A model generated the notes under the pieces. That model ran no database searches, was not told the origin of the DNA, and saw only the letters and a list, made by a program, of their open reading frames with translations. This document shows positions 33,517-44,800 of a stretch of DNA of 64,000 nucleotides, one piece after another; position 1 is the first letter of the stretch, and every line of letters starts with the position of its first letter. The position numbers and the translations under genes were made by a program. Source of the DNA: Puccinellia tenuiflora (Eukaryota > Streptophyta > Magnoliopsida > Poales > Poaceae); NCBI GenBank assembly GCA_012064385.1, contig QRDG01000231.1, forward strand, positions 62,001 through 126,000. Direction: 5' to 3'.

Positions 33517-33675
33517 GTCGAGCTCGAGGCCGGGCCGCCCTGCTCCTCCCGCTGCCGCCCACGTCGAGCTCGAGGCCAGGCCGCCCTGCTCCTCCCGCGG
33601 CCGCCCACGTCGAGCTCGAGGCCGGGACGCCCTGCTCCTCCCGCGGCCGCCCACGTCGAGCTCGAGGCCAGAATC
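33517..33675. repeat. 46-bp GC-rich tandem repeat inside the hAT element
   Basis: GTCGAGCTCGAGGCC begins at 33517, 33563, 33609 and 33655, a strict 46-bp period over about 3.4 copies. Because 46 is not a multiple of three, the repeats do not keep a reading frame, so the long frames here are not genes. Confidence 0.95.
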
Positions 33676-34244
33676 TGCATTTTTTGCGTGCTTTGCTTCA
33701 CGTAGGCCCGCTCAACATTTTCTTTGAAGCTCCGCCACTGACCTTGGGTGGAAGCAGTGTTGAGATGAGATCGCCCCATGCGCCGGTCTCTGACGAGTAA
33801 ACGCAGGCAATCATTCGTGTAATTTGTCTGTCCCTGTTGTCAGCCACTACCAAGACCACCTGGAAGTGGACTTCTCCGGCGACGCAAAGCACGGCCCCGT
33901 TGACGGTGACAGTATGCATCTCCGCATCCAGCCGCGGGGGAAACGCAACGCGGTGCTGGTCGCCGGTGACGGGGTCCCACACTAGGAATTGGTACCGCGG
34001 TGCAGATGAGAGGAGAATGAGTACGAGCCCGTGGCGGCATCCAAGGAGGCGGGCGTGGAGGCCGTCGTCCAGCTGCAAGGAGAAGCGGCCGTGCGGGACG
34101 CGGTTGGGGGGCCGCCGGCAGCGACATGTCGCCCCGGTCGCAGCTCATGCCGGATTTATTTATTTTTCGAGTCGATGCAGCCGCCAGCCAGCCACGATGT
34201 GCAGCGGATTGACACGAGAAGAGGAACAATCACGCAGCGTCCAC

Positions 34245-34330
34245 AAGTGAGAATTAAGCCCAAAAGGCCCTTTTTGAAGGGAAAGCCCACCGTGGGGGAA
34301 GTAAAGAGGAAGCCCACATTAGGTCTGCAA
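34245..34330 (-). promoter_or_regulatory. Conserved upstream block of F-box copy A
   Basis: The pattern GTGAGA-TTAAGCCCA-15-25 bp-AAAGCCCAC recurs upstream of copies B (42720-42795), C (49690-49770) and D (50690-50780). Repeated GCCCA (TGGGC on the coding strand) matches plant site II-type promoter elements. Confidence 0.5.
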
Positions 34331-36258
34331 CGGCGACTACCAGTACAAAAGTTTTCCCTAAGAAAAGTCTACCAGTAAAAAAAAATACGAGTCTAGAAAA
34401 AAAATACAGCATAACTTGCTGCCAGTTTTACATCGTTTGTGCTAGATTTCAAAAAATAATATTCATTTGTGCTAGATTCCCTTTCCTCTCACTTTATTGA
34501 ATAGTCAAAGACTTGCTGGCACGAACAAGAAATTGCTTCTGATGTCCGCATATCTAGTTTGGTCTTCTGCACCACGACATACTTCTAAGCTTACCATGAA
34601 GAAATCACACAAAACCAAAATCTATACAGGGTACACTAATCTCAAAGGTAGTCCACCTCTCAAAGAGTGAGAACATAAAACCATTATAAACACACTACAA
34701 AGACATCTCACCCCTTGCAAGGCCGGTCGTCCAACCGTCGCCTCGTCCTCGAGAAAATTACCCCAAGAGCACGCACAAGAACCAAAACCCACAACAAACT
34801 CGACATTACCAACACCAGCCTTGCCACCAAAGACCAGAACGTCTGAAAAACCATCCACCAGATCGACGAGAGAAAAACACTAGCCGGACATCGACCACGC
34901 CATGACAAGAAAGGAGTCAGGTGACAATTACCATGTAACGGAGACATGCAAACATACAAAAATGCCTAATGTACACAATAAACGTTCGTCCACGTTCCCA
35001 AACAAGTTGTCATTTGTGTGAGGAAGTTAGACATTGTGTTTCTTCACTAACTCATATAATGCTTTCCGACGTTCCAAACAGTAGCTAACTCATCGAATCC
35101 TTTGGTCACCACATCTAAGAAAAAGATGCAAGCCAAAAGACATTGCAGTTTCAGGTGACCTGAATCCGGAATTTAATTGAATATTCAACAAAAGATAGAA
35201 AATGGGACAAGAGCAGTAATTTTACTAAATCCCCCAACTTGATACAACATGGAGCATGCTTAAACGACAAGCAGTGAGAAGATGAACACACAGTAAACCG
35301 ACAGGTGGGCTTGCCTCAACGTTCAAGCATAAAGCGTCAACCACATGACCCACAAGGTACTAACTAATCGAAGCTAGTCAATGCGCCTTCATGCCATGCC
35401 AGTTGGCTAATTGTGTACAGAAATTAGATAATAGACGGGAGAAAGCTAATTAAGCGATAAACTCCGACAAAGTCCACTTCACAGTTCACCAGCTACATAT
35501 ATAGGAGGTCAACTGAGGAGTGGTGCACCCAAAGCAGAAGAACCTGCACCCAACAAGCCATTTCTTGGTCTGGGTCTCAGCCACCAGCATTGTAACTCTA
35601 GATACCTGCAGAGAATCAATGTCACCGGTCAAACCAGTTTGTACTATTCATTCAGAAAAAATTAAGTTATATCTCACGATTTTTGTACTGACTCCTACAG
35701 TAAACATTAGCTTCACCATTGTGGAAGCTGGACCAAATGCTCAAAGTTGAATAATCTCAGGCACTGGACAAAAAGGGTTAAATTCTAGTGGCACACCTTC
35801 AGCTCTATTTTACCAGAAGCCTTCAGCTTCTACTCATGACATATTCTCAAGTCATTGGAGACATCTGATCTCAGAGAAGCTAAAAGACCAGTTTTTCAAA
35901 TACCATCATTAGAGGGACATGCTGAACTGTCCAGCTTATCACATCATTTACAGTATTCATTGTGATCATGGACATACGAGCGGCTATGGTTCTAGTTTGT
36001 ACATAATAGGCATACTTTCTACAAACAAGCGACCTAGATAGTCGGTAGAAGATGGAAGATAATAAAATTCATGCATACAAGCCTCAAGCAAAGGATCATG
36101 CACCATATAACTAATTGATACTTTCTTCATTCCCTAATAGACGTCTATTATTTTTACTACGCAAAGCATAAAAAGGTACTTTTGAGTATTTGACCAGTAA
36201 CATGTAGTTTGACCAGAATAAATATATTATAAGCTAGGACCCCCAAACTTACCGCTTA
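34331..36258. other. Intergenic block duplicated at 44.9-46.4 kb
   Basis: No gene. The segment 35530-35660 (GAACCTGCACCCAACAAGCC, then AAACCAGTTTGTACTATTCA) matches 45480-45610, and 35830-36240 matches 45780-46370 loosely, so the array duplicated together with intergenic DNA. The TA-rich 34540-34960 has a 78-codon minus frame without recognisable domains. Confidence 0.5.
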
Positions 36259-37287
36259 GAGCATCTCTAGCAGATCCCGAATAAGTTGAACCGGATAACA
36301 TTTATCCGCGGGATAGCTATGCCAGATCAGATCCGCGAAAAACGAACTGGATATTCAAACGGAAGGGAAATTGTTCTTCGCGCGTTAATTTACATACCAA
36401 AGTAGAACTACGAACATGAAACAGAAATCTAAACTAGTGGCGGCGGCGGTCCTCCCTCCCGATGCCGAGTTCCTCCTCCTCGATGATGCAGCACGCCGTC
36501 CACGCGACCTCGTGCTCGTCCACCGCCGCTTGCAGGCGCTCCGCGGCACCTGAATCGCCGGCCTCGAATGCCACCGTCGCGGCCTTGAGCTCGTCGGCGG
36601 AATCTTCATTGCGCTTCCACGCCGGCATCAGCACGTCCGTGAGGACGGCATGACTGCAGACGCCGGAACCGCGCTGACAAAGGGTGACGACGGCCCCGCC
36701 TGGTGGGACTGGCAGAATGTCCGGCAGGCGGTAGCCATCCTCCTCCTCCGGCTCCGGCGACCTCCTCCTCCGGCTCCGGCGACCTCCTCCTCCGGCGGCA
36801 TCCTCCGGAACTCTCGGCCTCATCACGAGGCGGCCTCGGAGAGGCGAGTCCGACCTAGCGGCGGCCCTTGTAGGAGCCCCGCAGGCACGCGTTGGAGCGG
36901 ACGCGGGCGGCCTGCTCCTCCAACTCTGGTGGCGCGCGAGCTCCGGAGCCTCCGCCGGACCCGCCGGGGCCGCGCATAGAAGATCCCGCCATGGATCTGT
37001 GGTCGGGAGGGGGAGATGCGCGGCGGAGGGAGAGGAATCGCTCACCAGAGTCTTTATAGCGGAGCGGCGGATGGGGAGGAAAAGCGGCAGAGAGTTCCGG
37101 TTTTGGTGCCCTATCCGGCCCTCCGGCCGGCATATATAGCGCCCGACCCACCGCTTATCCAGTGGCCCGAATAAAAAAAATCCGGGCCGGCCTGACATAC
37201 AGTATCTGGATTGGGCCATAAAATGGCTTCATATCGGCTGGACTTTTCCAGGTCGAGGGGATTATAGGGGATCTGGTAGAGATGCTC
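36259..37287. mobile_element. PIF/Harbinger-type element with TTA target duplication
   Basis: The ends are GAGCATCTCTAGCAGATCCC and, inverted, GAGCATCTCTACCAGATCCC. TTA flanks both sides (36256-36258 and 37288-37290). The homologous position in the duplicated block at about 46370 (TTTACCTCTTAGGAGGTA) has a single TTA and no element, which confirms the borders and shows that insertion followed the duplication. No transposase; one GC-rich frame on the minus strand. Confidence 0.9.
36434..36994 (-). pseudogene. Transposon-borne protein of unknown function, frameshifted
   Basis: The minus strand from 36994 reads a Gly-rich start (GGSGGGSGARAPPELEEQAA, RSNACLRGSYKG). After a frame change near 36860 it continues RRRSPEPEEEDGYRLPDILP, HAVLTDVLMPAWKRNEDSAD and a helical C-terminus (AAERLQAAVDEHEVAWTACC), with a stop at 36434. 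The constant GC bias and the coherent C-terminal helix suggest a once-real protein. I do not recognise it; it may be an accessory protein or captured host sequence carried by Harbinger-type elements. Confidence 0.45.
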
Positions 37288-37290
37288 TTA

Positions 37291-38966
37291 GGAGGTAAGC
37301 TGGTATTTAATCTTAGCCGTACATTGACACCAGTAAATTGCGCTTCCACTTAAGTAAGTTTTATTGACTTAGTTCGAAGGAAAACATCTTATGTAATCAT
37401 GTAATTACTCCTTAAGGTATCAAGATTTACTCCAGATGACTCATGTATAGCATATTGCATATGACAAAGAGTCGACAACATGCCTCTTTCTTTTAATTAA
37501 TGTACACAATGATATTTCATGTTTTTATTTTTGACAGTAAACTGTGGGCCAGAGGCAAAAACAGGAACTGTACAAAGAAGCAGAGCAAGAAGTTAGACTA
37601 GAAAAACACTCGTGTCGTAGAAAAGTACATATATTTACAAATAACCGGGATAAAATGGTACAAAGGGTAAAAACGTGTATTAGCCAAGTGCATTAAGCCA
37701 TGCAGGGAACAAGGTCTTGGACTCTCCTTCAATCTGAAAACCTGGAGCTGAAGGTAAAATTTGCAAGTGGTTTCCCTATGTGGTTCATCAATGGTGATTA
37801 GCCATAAATTTGAGGGAAAGATAGGTAATGTGAAAGGATCCACCTTATAAGAAAAGAGACCAGCAAGTGACTCCTTGCGGTCGTACTGAACATTGGTCGG
37901 AAAATACATGACTTGCGATGTTTCACCCTCGGATCTGTGGATTAGCCAAACGTTTCAAGTAGCCCTTTGGACAAAGCAATCGTTCGGAAGAAACTTGCAC
38001 GATGAGAAGATAGAAGGGAAGCTGATTATGCATTGGATCAGATCGGCTGCAATAACAAATAAGAAGGTGGGTGGGAGGACTAAGTCCCAATTCAGCATCA
38101 GCAACGAGGAGCGGAAAGATTTCTGCTACAGATTCTCGTGCACTTGAGTTTAGAAGAGATGTGCAGGTGCCTACTCTGTTTTTGCATGAGGTTCCAAGCT
38201 TGTTGAACCACCTCTATTAAGACTAGCTACTCCACCCAAAAGTTTCCGAAGCGGACGATCTTTGCTTTACTCTGAATGGACAGGGATGTGATCTCAGGTA
38301 AATCTAGAAAGAGGTTTACCATTGGTGTTACGGAAGATTGGTCTGAGCAGCCGAGGTTTACCGATGGTGTTAGAAAATATGTAATAGTATTTTGAATTAA
38401 TTTTTTATTTAGTGAAAAATGAAAAGATAAAACCTTGAAATAGTGTAAGTAAAGATTCACGCAATAATTGAGGGTGACAAGAACTGCAACGTGAATATCA
38501 CAAGCTTAGCAAATTTCAAAATTGCACTTATAAGATTCTCTTATCTATTATGTTCTGAAACTCAAATTTTTAGTGAGTGTGTCCGAGATAAATTATAGAG
38601 AATGAAATTCATTAAATATAGCAAGTAAGATTACTATGGTCTATTTCCTTGAGAAGATTATCATAGTTCACTAGCCCCTTCATGGTCATGCTTTTATGAA
38701 AATATATGAAACATAACATGGTATTGTCTACTTCCTTATTTACTAGCCCCTTAATGGTTATGGATGAACTAGATGAATGTGAACTCCTGGATTATGTAGA
38801 GTATCCATAACTATATGGGAGAGTCATAAAAAATTCTAAAGGCTAAGATCTGATTATACATCTCAGTTAAGAGTAACAAACGAAGATATATTGAGAAAAT
38901 ATATAAGCAACTCTACCAAGAGGCTTAGACTAGTATGTTTGTACAATAAGCACAAGCAAGCACTAT
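37291..38966. other. Intergenic, 3' flank of F-box copy B
   Basis: Diverged match to 46380-46735 upstream of the copy C flank. No coding frame with a domain. 37600-38150 has short frames only. Confidence 0.4.
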
Positions 38967-39131
38967 AGGACAGACCCAGTGCATAGAGGCTCCCACACAA
39001 GGTGGGGTCTGGGGAGGGATTATAGGAACCTAGTCTTACCCCTGCAAAGTGCAGTGCAGGGAGGCTGGTTCGAACCCAGGACCTCTTGGCACAAGTGGAG
39101 AGGACCTCACCACTGCACCAAGGCCTGCCCT
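38967..39131 (-). mobile_element. tRNA-derived SINE (family 1), minus strand
   Basis: Read on the minus strand it begins GAGGGCAGGCCTTGGTGCAG, with A box TGGTGCAGTGG and B box GGTTCGAACC. It is flanked by the exact 16-bp target duplication CACAAGCAAGCACTAT (38951-38966 and 39132-39147). It is nearly identical to the plus-strand copy at 46812-46981. Confidence 0.95.
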
Positions 39132-39430
39132 CACAAGCAAGCACTATGTATTACAAAATCCTAAATGAAAATCGATGTGAAATAACAATTTCTATGAAGA
39201 AAGTTTGAAGCCAGATGCCAATTATCATTTACTTGTATACGAATCTCACTCGCTCTCGGTAGGTCCATAGCCACAAAATATCAAATGCAATGTAGCAACC
39301 AGTATAAGTAAAACGGAAAAATGTCAATGAAGCAAGGAAAAGGGAAAATGTTTCATTCAGCCACTACGTAAAGAAAATCATACCTGCTCAATCAGTACAT
39401 CATGATAGCATATATATCTGACCAATCATC

Positions 39431-42147
39431 TTATGTATTGTGCAAAAGTTCAGCTCGATGCTTTCCATCATCAATGCCCATGCCTACAAGCAAAGTCAAG
39501 GAACCAATGACAATCCAATGTAAAGAAAAGTCAAGTAGATACAAGGGGGCATCTATGAGATTTAGATAAACTCACAACTGTATCTTGAGGAAAACAACTC
39601 AAGTTTGACACAACACTAGGAGTAGATAAAAAAATACGAGATCTGTGGGCACTAGCACCCAGGACATTTTTTTATAGAAGAATCCGACCCTGTGCGCAGT
39701 GATGTGCCACTGCGACACTTGCCACCAGGCTATTGCCTAGTTCTCACTATAAGTAGATAAACAAAACTCCATCTACTATCAAATAAAGAGAATACTTTCA
39801 AAACAGTACAATCAGTAGTGTCATAAAATGAAGAATATGCATAGTCAGACTGTTAGCTGAATGGAAGGGAGAAGTTATCTAAAATTACATGCTCTATTGG
39901 ATAAAATTAAAATATACCATACCAATAAGTTCTAGAAATAAAAGTGATCCTGATAATTAATTTTTAAAATAATTTTACCTAGAAAAGATCAAATATACTT
40001 GACTTATTAATTTACTACGGAACAAACTAAGTTGCCACTTACAGCAGGACACTTCTAATATTAAAAGTGATAAAAAGGGAACTACAAGGTAAATATCAAA
40101 CCAAGTCATTAACTCATTATTATGGACTTAAGATAACTAGCGAATCACCGATGAGAATATTAAATGAAAGAAATAGAACTAGATTTAAACTTCAGAATGT
40201 GCCAATTCGAGCTACTACCTATTTGAAATTTCATTTAGTTCAAACTAGGTTTTCTCCATGTAGTTCGTTATATTCTGATTTTCAGAAAACAAATCAAAAG
40301 TGCAGCTATGCACTAATACTACCATTATACTACTCCCTCCGATCCATAAAAAGTGTCGCTCATTTTGTACTAAGTTAGTACAAACTTTGTAGTAAGTGGG
40401 CAACACTTTTTATGGATCGGAGGGAGTATAATTCTTGATTACGTCCATAGATGGGCAACAATAAAAATTAGTTCAATTAGTATACAAACATCGCCAAATT
40501 CCCTACCAATCTTTGTGTTCTCATTACTTTATTCTAGGATGTCCACAAAGTAAACACATAAAGAGCTTGCCACCTCTGACTCGGATAACATAATTACAAA
40601 GTAATAACAATAACAAAAATATGCGATTATTAAAAATAGCATCACGAAGTTTGTTTTATTTTTCAACAAAGATCCACACCCACCGGCTTCAATTAAAGGA
40701 GCCCAAAATCACGATACAGTAAAATCACCTCTCTAAAGAAGCAAAATTAGCCTACCACTAACATATTTTCAAGATCATGACCATCACATGGAACGCCACC
40801 GCAAAAACATCAGAAAAGAAAGCACTAAAGTATAGCATCACTATATGTTTAAGAGATCACCAAGCAGCAAAGGAAACAAGTGACGTGACAGTACTTAAAT
40901 TGTCAGATTAAATCGAAAGGATGTGAATTTCATCAACCATTTAACCAAAAACAAGGTGGTTTTGTTATGCCCAGAATGTAAAGGCATGCTATTAGAGCAT
41001 TACCTGCAGTATAGACAGTTTCGAATGGACAACTCTGATGCAAGTCACCGATTTCGATAAGTTTCTTGAACTGCAATGACTCGAGATGGACTGTGAAGAG
41101 ACCGATAACTGTCTGCAGGAGCACCATATTATTGTCTTCGGCATACCGTAGTATCGTAAGGGTCCCTATCTCCTTCTCTAAATTCAGGGAAAGTAGCTTG
41201 TCCAGTTCAATAGTTCTTCCCAGCACCCATGAAGCGCCACCATCACAATTGGTTTTTCTCTTCCATAATTGGGCGACGGAATCTGACTCCGACATGAAGA
41301 CAAAACCCAGCCCACCACCATCTGCCCGCATAACCGAGAACTGGTGATTGCTATCAGCATATATGTCCACTGGCAAAGGTATCAAATTTAGGCTCTCCCT
41401 ATCCAAATCAAACTCGAGGATGGCAGGTGGGCTGTCGCAAAGCAGCGGACTGTCAGTAAGCAACCAATACAGGGAATTCCCAACTAGGACACTGGGGATA
41501 GTCGTATCAATCCAGGTGTTATGTTGATCCATAGAAGCCTTGGGTGGAAAGGTTCTTGAGATGCAATCTCCCCATACACCAGTCTCCGACGAGTAAACAT
41601 GGGCAATCGCTCGTGTATGTTGGTGTTCGTTTGTTGGTATGCATACCAAGACCACCTGGAAGTGTTGAATGTCTCCGGCAGCGCGAAACACCGCCCCGTT
41701 GATCGGGTTGTTCGCATCGAACCACGGGGGAACAGCTAGGCAGTGCTTTTTGCGGTTGACGGGGTCCCACACCAGGACCTTGTTGCCCGATAGGTGCAAG
41801 ATGAGAACGAGGCCATGGCGGCATCCGAGGGTTACGAAGTCGCCGTAGCCGTCGTAGTGCTCGACCTGGAAGGAAATGCGGCCTTCCGGGACACGATTGG
41901 GGGGATCCATGGTAGGTACGAACTGGAATTGCTTAAAGAAACCGAGAAGAGGAGGGTTACGGCGGTGGTGGAGGCGGAAGCGGCGGACGAAGCGGGGGTC
42001 GGAGACGAGGCTGCGCCATCGCTTGGAGACGGCGGAGGCGCGGGGGAGGGAGGAGGGCTGCGGGGGAAGGCGGAGGAGTATCTCGGAGAGCAGGTCGTCC
42101 ACCTCCAGCGGCGGCGCCGCCGCCGGCGAGCGTTGGCGGCGGCTCAT
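39431..42147 (-). CDS. F-box protein with beta-propeller-type C-terminal region (copy B, intact)
   Basis: Model: exon 1 42147-41004, intron 41003-39484, exon 2 39483-39431, 398 residues. The open frame extends upstream to 42258, but copies C and D suggest a start just before the F-box, so I use the ATG at 42147 (MSRRQRSP). Residues 15-60 are the F-box (DDLLSEILLRLP, then SAVSKRWRSLVSDPRFVRRF), which would bind SKP1 in an SCF ubiquitin ligase. The rest resembles the AT5G49610-like propeller of grass F-box proteins (LGCRHGLVLIL, VLVWDPV, VYSSETGVWGD, SLYWLL, ILEFDLDRE, AQLWKRK). The donor CTGCAG|GTAATG and the acceptor CTTGTAG|GC are conserved in copies A and C, and the spliced frame ends HNT-stop. 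Retaining the intron would end the protein at 40933. Substrate unknown. A hAT element lies 83 bp upstream of the ATG. Confidence 0.88.
39631..39751 (-). mobile_element. tRNA-derived SINE-like insertion (family 2) in the intron of copy B
   Basis: About 121 bp are flanked by AGTAGATAAA (39621-39630 and 39752-39761). The minus strand has an A-box-like TAGCCTGGTGG and a B-box-like GGGTCGGATTC and ends in a T/A-rich tail. Copy C lacks the insert at the same place (AGTAAATAAA near 47500). Confidence 0.75.
40333..40426. mobile_element. Stowaway MITE, 94 bp, in the intron of copy B
   Basis: The ends CTCCCTCCGATCCATAAAAA and the inverted copy are perfect over more than 20 bp, with TA on both sides (40331-40332, 40427-40428). 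It is one of the shortest full elements in the window and nearly a perfect hairpin. Confidence 0.92.
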
Positions 42148-42229
42148 CTCTGGATGTGGTGGGGGATTGTGGGGAGTCGAAGCAAAGCAGCAGTACACGA
42201 TGGTGGGGTGACAACAGTTGCGCTGCGAG

Positions 42230-42712
42230 CAGACCTGGCCAACGGGCCGGCCCGGCACGGCACGGCCCGCCGCGGAGATAAACGGGCCGGCCCAGGCACG
42301 GCACGCGGCGGCACGTTTATAAACGGGCCGTGCCGTGCCGGCCTTCGGGCCTCAACATCAGGCCCAGGCACGGCCCCTTTAATAAACGGGCCGGCCCGTT
42401 AAGCCAGCCGGCCTTCTTTTTTTCTATAAAAAACAAAAAAAATATAAACGGGCCGTTTTCAGCCTATTTTTGGGCCGATTTTGGACTGCTAAGCTTATTT
42501 TTTCCGAAACTTTTAATAAAATAAATAAGTAAAAGTTAAACGGGCCGTGCCGTGCCGGCCCGCGTGCCTGACCTTGAGGCCCAGGCACGGCACCGGGCGT
42601 GCCGCGGGCCAGGCACGGCCCGTTAAGCCGCGTGCCGTGTCAGGCCCATAACGGGCCGGGCACGCGTGCTACCAGGCCGGCCCGCGAGCACGGGCCCCTT
42701 TGGCCAGGTTTG
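42230..42712. mobile_element. Non-autonomous hAT element upstream of copy B
   Basis: The termini CAGACCTGGCCAA and inverted CAAACCTGGCCAAA are flanked by the exact 8-bp duplication GCTGCGAG (42222-42229 and 42713-42720). The interior is filled with GGGCCGTGCCGTGCCGGCC-type GC-rich subterminal repeats in both orientations and has no coding capacity. It moved the conserved upstream block of the F-box gene about 480 bp away from the coding region. Confidence 0.9.
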
Positions 42713-42720
42713 GCTGCGAG

Positions 42721-42795
42721 TGAGACTGAAGCCCAAAACTCCTTTTCCTTTTCGTGAGGGAGAGCCCACGGTAGCGAAATTAAGGAAAGCCCACT
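42721..42795 (-). promoter_or_regulatory. Conserved upstream block of F-box copy B, displaced
   Basis: GTGAGACTGAAGCCCAAAAC and, further up, AAAGCCCAC match the blocks upstream of A, C and D. In C the block starts a few bases from the ATG; in B it starts 574 bp upstream because of the hAT insertion. Confidence 0.55.
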
Positions 42796-43479
42796 ACTCA
42801 CAAATCGTATACCTAGATTTATTTATTTTTTGCAAGCTGACCGTATATGCATATTCGAATGTAGTATTTACTACGGATATAAAAAAAATGGACTCCATAT
42901 TTACAACTCACCTAAAATTTTGCATTTTAGGGAAGCTAGCTTTAAATATTGAAAGAACTAATAAGAGAATCAATGGTGATGCATTTGTGTTCATTCCTAT
43001 TTCAGAAATTGGGTTATTTTCATTCCTTATGGCCTATAGAGAGCTATACGACTTTATTGACCCGAGAGGAGGGGAAGAAGCACCGACGCTGTCCGTCGGA
43101 GAGTAGGGGGAGAAGCATCGCCACCTCAACCAACCTCCCCACCCGCGGCCGGTGCATTGCCACAGCGACTCCCCGTCCCACCCTGCCCCAATCTCTCCCT
43201 TCGCTGGTCCGCTGCCTCCCCAGCCATCCCTCTAAGCTTCGTTTCCTTCGCTATGTTCACCTCCAGACCCAGCGACCCGTACCGCTCATCATTAAAAATT
43301 TTCCTCACCTCCACTGGCGTCACCACTCCCGTGTCATGCGCCTCTTCTAGTGAGATCCAGGCGCGCCGTCACCGGCTCGGACGAGGTGGCCTCTTCTCCA
43401 ACTCATCTCACCATGTTGATGTATTCCTTAGGTCCGTGGTTGGCTTGAGGAAGAAAAAAGATAGCTCACGGAGGGAGAG
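42796..43479. other. No gene recognised
   Basis: 42800-43020 is AT-rich. 43030-43480 is C-rich with overlapping frames on both strands. The minus frame 43326-43126 (VTPVEVRKIFNDERYGSLGL, then KETKLRGMAGEAADQRRERL) has a plausible protein-like composition and could be a captured exon, but I cannot name it. Confidence 0.3.
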
Positions 43480-43489
43480 ATAAGGGGTG

Positions 43490-43710
43490 TTGGGCGCGCA
43501 GAGCTGGCCACCTGGGCCCGTGCTCGCGGGACGGCCCGTTAGCATGTGTGTCCGACCCGTCAGGGGCCTGGCCCAGCACGTGGCTAAATGGTTGTGCCTA
43601 ACCCGCGGCACGCCTGAGGCCGTGCCTAGGCCTCGAGGCCTGGTGCCGTGCCTAGGCCTCGAGGCCAGACCCGCATGCCAGCACAGCACGATCCGTTTAG
43701 TATTGTATTT
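43490..43710. mobile_element. Fragment related to the hAT element at 42230
   Basis: CAGAGCTGGCCACCTGGGCCCGTGCTCGCGGG at 43499-43530 is an inverted relative of the right end of the upstream element (GCGAGCACGGGCCCCTTTGGCCAGG). GCCTAGGCCTCGAGGCC occurs twice (43621-43665). A second terminus was not found. Confidence 0.5.
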
Positions 43711-44590
43711 GTTCCAGACACTGGATCAGGATATGATCAACTTCATCCACGCCCTGCAGACAAAGATGACATGGATCAGCTTGCAGCTATAGCCCGTGGC
43801 GTGATCTCCTGTCCGAGGTGCCCGACATCCCTAGATGCAATCTCTAGTTCAGAGCTCTCCTGTGTCCCTGGCACAACATCTCATAGGTTGAACTCGTTGA
43901 GTACTCACCAGAGTTGGACCAGGGCCAGCAGAAAGAGTCCTCTTGTTGCGGGTCTCGCCCGACACCACTGATCATGGTCGAAATTCAGACCAACTGCATT
44001 GCTTCGTCAGGCTCCACGACACCTCTTACGTCCAGAACAGCGTCGAGCTGAGCCTGCTTCTGCGACACGCAGTGGAGGCATGCACGCCTGGTGATGAGGA
44101 CGCCGAATTTGGGCAGCGGTGGAGTCAAGTGAGGATGACATAGGACGAGGAAGAAGATGGGTCGGTGACACTTACAAATGGGCCCTACTAGGCAGTCAAC
44201 CTGTGTGTCTCTAGAGATTGAATTGAAAAGAAGGATTGAGAGGGGGCTTTTTTTAAAAGTTCACTGCTGGAGAATGGTCAATGTGATGCCACTTCAGCAA
44301 ATACGACACACTACTGGCTCCATGACCGTGTACGACACACTCACGTGTATTCGATGACCGTAACTTCCGTAAAGCGATGTATGGTGACAACGGCAAGTAA
44401 TGGCCTCAAGTTGAGTGATTCTAATGGATTTTACTGAACGCCATGTGACCACGAGCTAAAGAACAGGAAGGCGCGAAGACAAAAGTCTCTAATATGCCAA
44501 GGATCTCTCTTCGTCTTTTGCACCTCAAATATACCTCCCACTCTTACCTTGGAAACCGCACAAGCCAATTTAACACGACCTAAACTAGTA
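43711..44590. other. Non-coding, no family recognised
   Basis: Short frames only; composition shifts several times, suggesting stacked fragments. No termini seen. Confidence 0.3.
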
Positions 44591-44798
44591 CTCCCTCCGG
44601 TACGGTTTGGAAGGCACGCATGAGAATTCTCTAGGACCTAGGTGATATTTCATTGGCTCTCCATCACGTAATCAACTCTCTCCATTCTTTTTGATTGGTT
44701 CAAAAACAACATTTAATACTAATACGACTAAAATGTGAGGAGAAGTTTTGGAATTACATGATTTTTAAAGTGCGCCTAGCAAACTGTACCGGAGGGAG
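44591..44798. mobile_element. Stowaway MITE, 208 bp
   Basis: The ends CTCCCTCCGGTACGGTTTGG and inverted CTCCCTCCGGTACAGTTTGC are flanked by TA (44589-44590, 44799-44800). Confidence 0.9.
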
Positions 44799-44800
44799 TA

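Larger units (their letters stand above)
31913..33740. mobile_element. hAT element with 8-bp target duplication
   Basis: The termini CACTGGCGGAGCTT and AAGCTCCGCCACTG are perfect 14-bp inverted repeats. ACCTTGGG flanks both ends exactly (31905-31912 and 33741-33748), as expected for hAT transposition. It carries a 5' fragment of a TTF-type zinc-finger transposase gene and a GC-rich 46-bp tandem repeat, but no complete transposase, so it needs help in trans. It inserted into the exon of F-box copy A. Confidence 0.9.
28712..34200 (-). pseudogene. F-box/beta-propeller gene copy A, split by two transposons
   Basis: Pieces on the minus strand, in order, are 34200-33749 (PPNRVPHGRFSLQLDDG, LGCRHGLVLI, VYSSETGAWGD), 31904-31738 (SLYWFLFW, ILEFDLDRQRLAVVP) and 30231-29893 (YSVMQADGGGLGFLFLSG, AQLWKRKTDYDG, RTIELDELL). 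An intron follows, then 28761-28712 (last exon ending in LHNT). A hAT element (31913-33740) sits between the first two pieces and a Mutator-like element (30241-31728) between the next two; at both joins the frame continues once one target-duplication copy is discounted. The N-terminal F-box present in copies B and C is absent, although the upstream promoter-like sequence (34245-34320) is conserved, so it was deleted. Relatives are grass F-box proteins with an AT5G49610-like propeller. Confidence 0.85.

Noticed and set aside
33151..33705. 184-codon plus-strand frame and overlapping frames in the hAT element
   Set aside because: They run through a 46-bp tandem repeat whose period is not a multiple of three; composition is low-complexity Pro/Arg/Ala.
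36434..37219. 261-codon minus frame taken as one intact protein
   Set aside because: The part upstream of about 36860 is out of phase with the coherent Gly-rich start at 36994, and the frame extends into the element's terminal region, so it is a frameshifted remnant.
40933..41003. C-terminal extension of F-box copy B by reading through the donor site
   Set aside because: The donor is conserved in three copies and splicing to the conserved small exon restores a shared C-terminus in each; the read-through ends differ between the copies.
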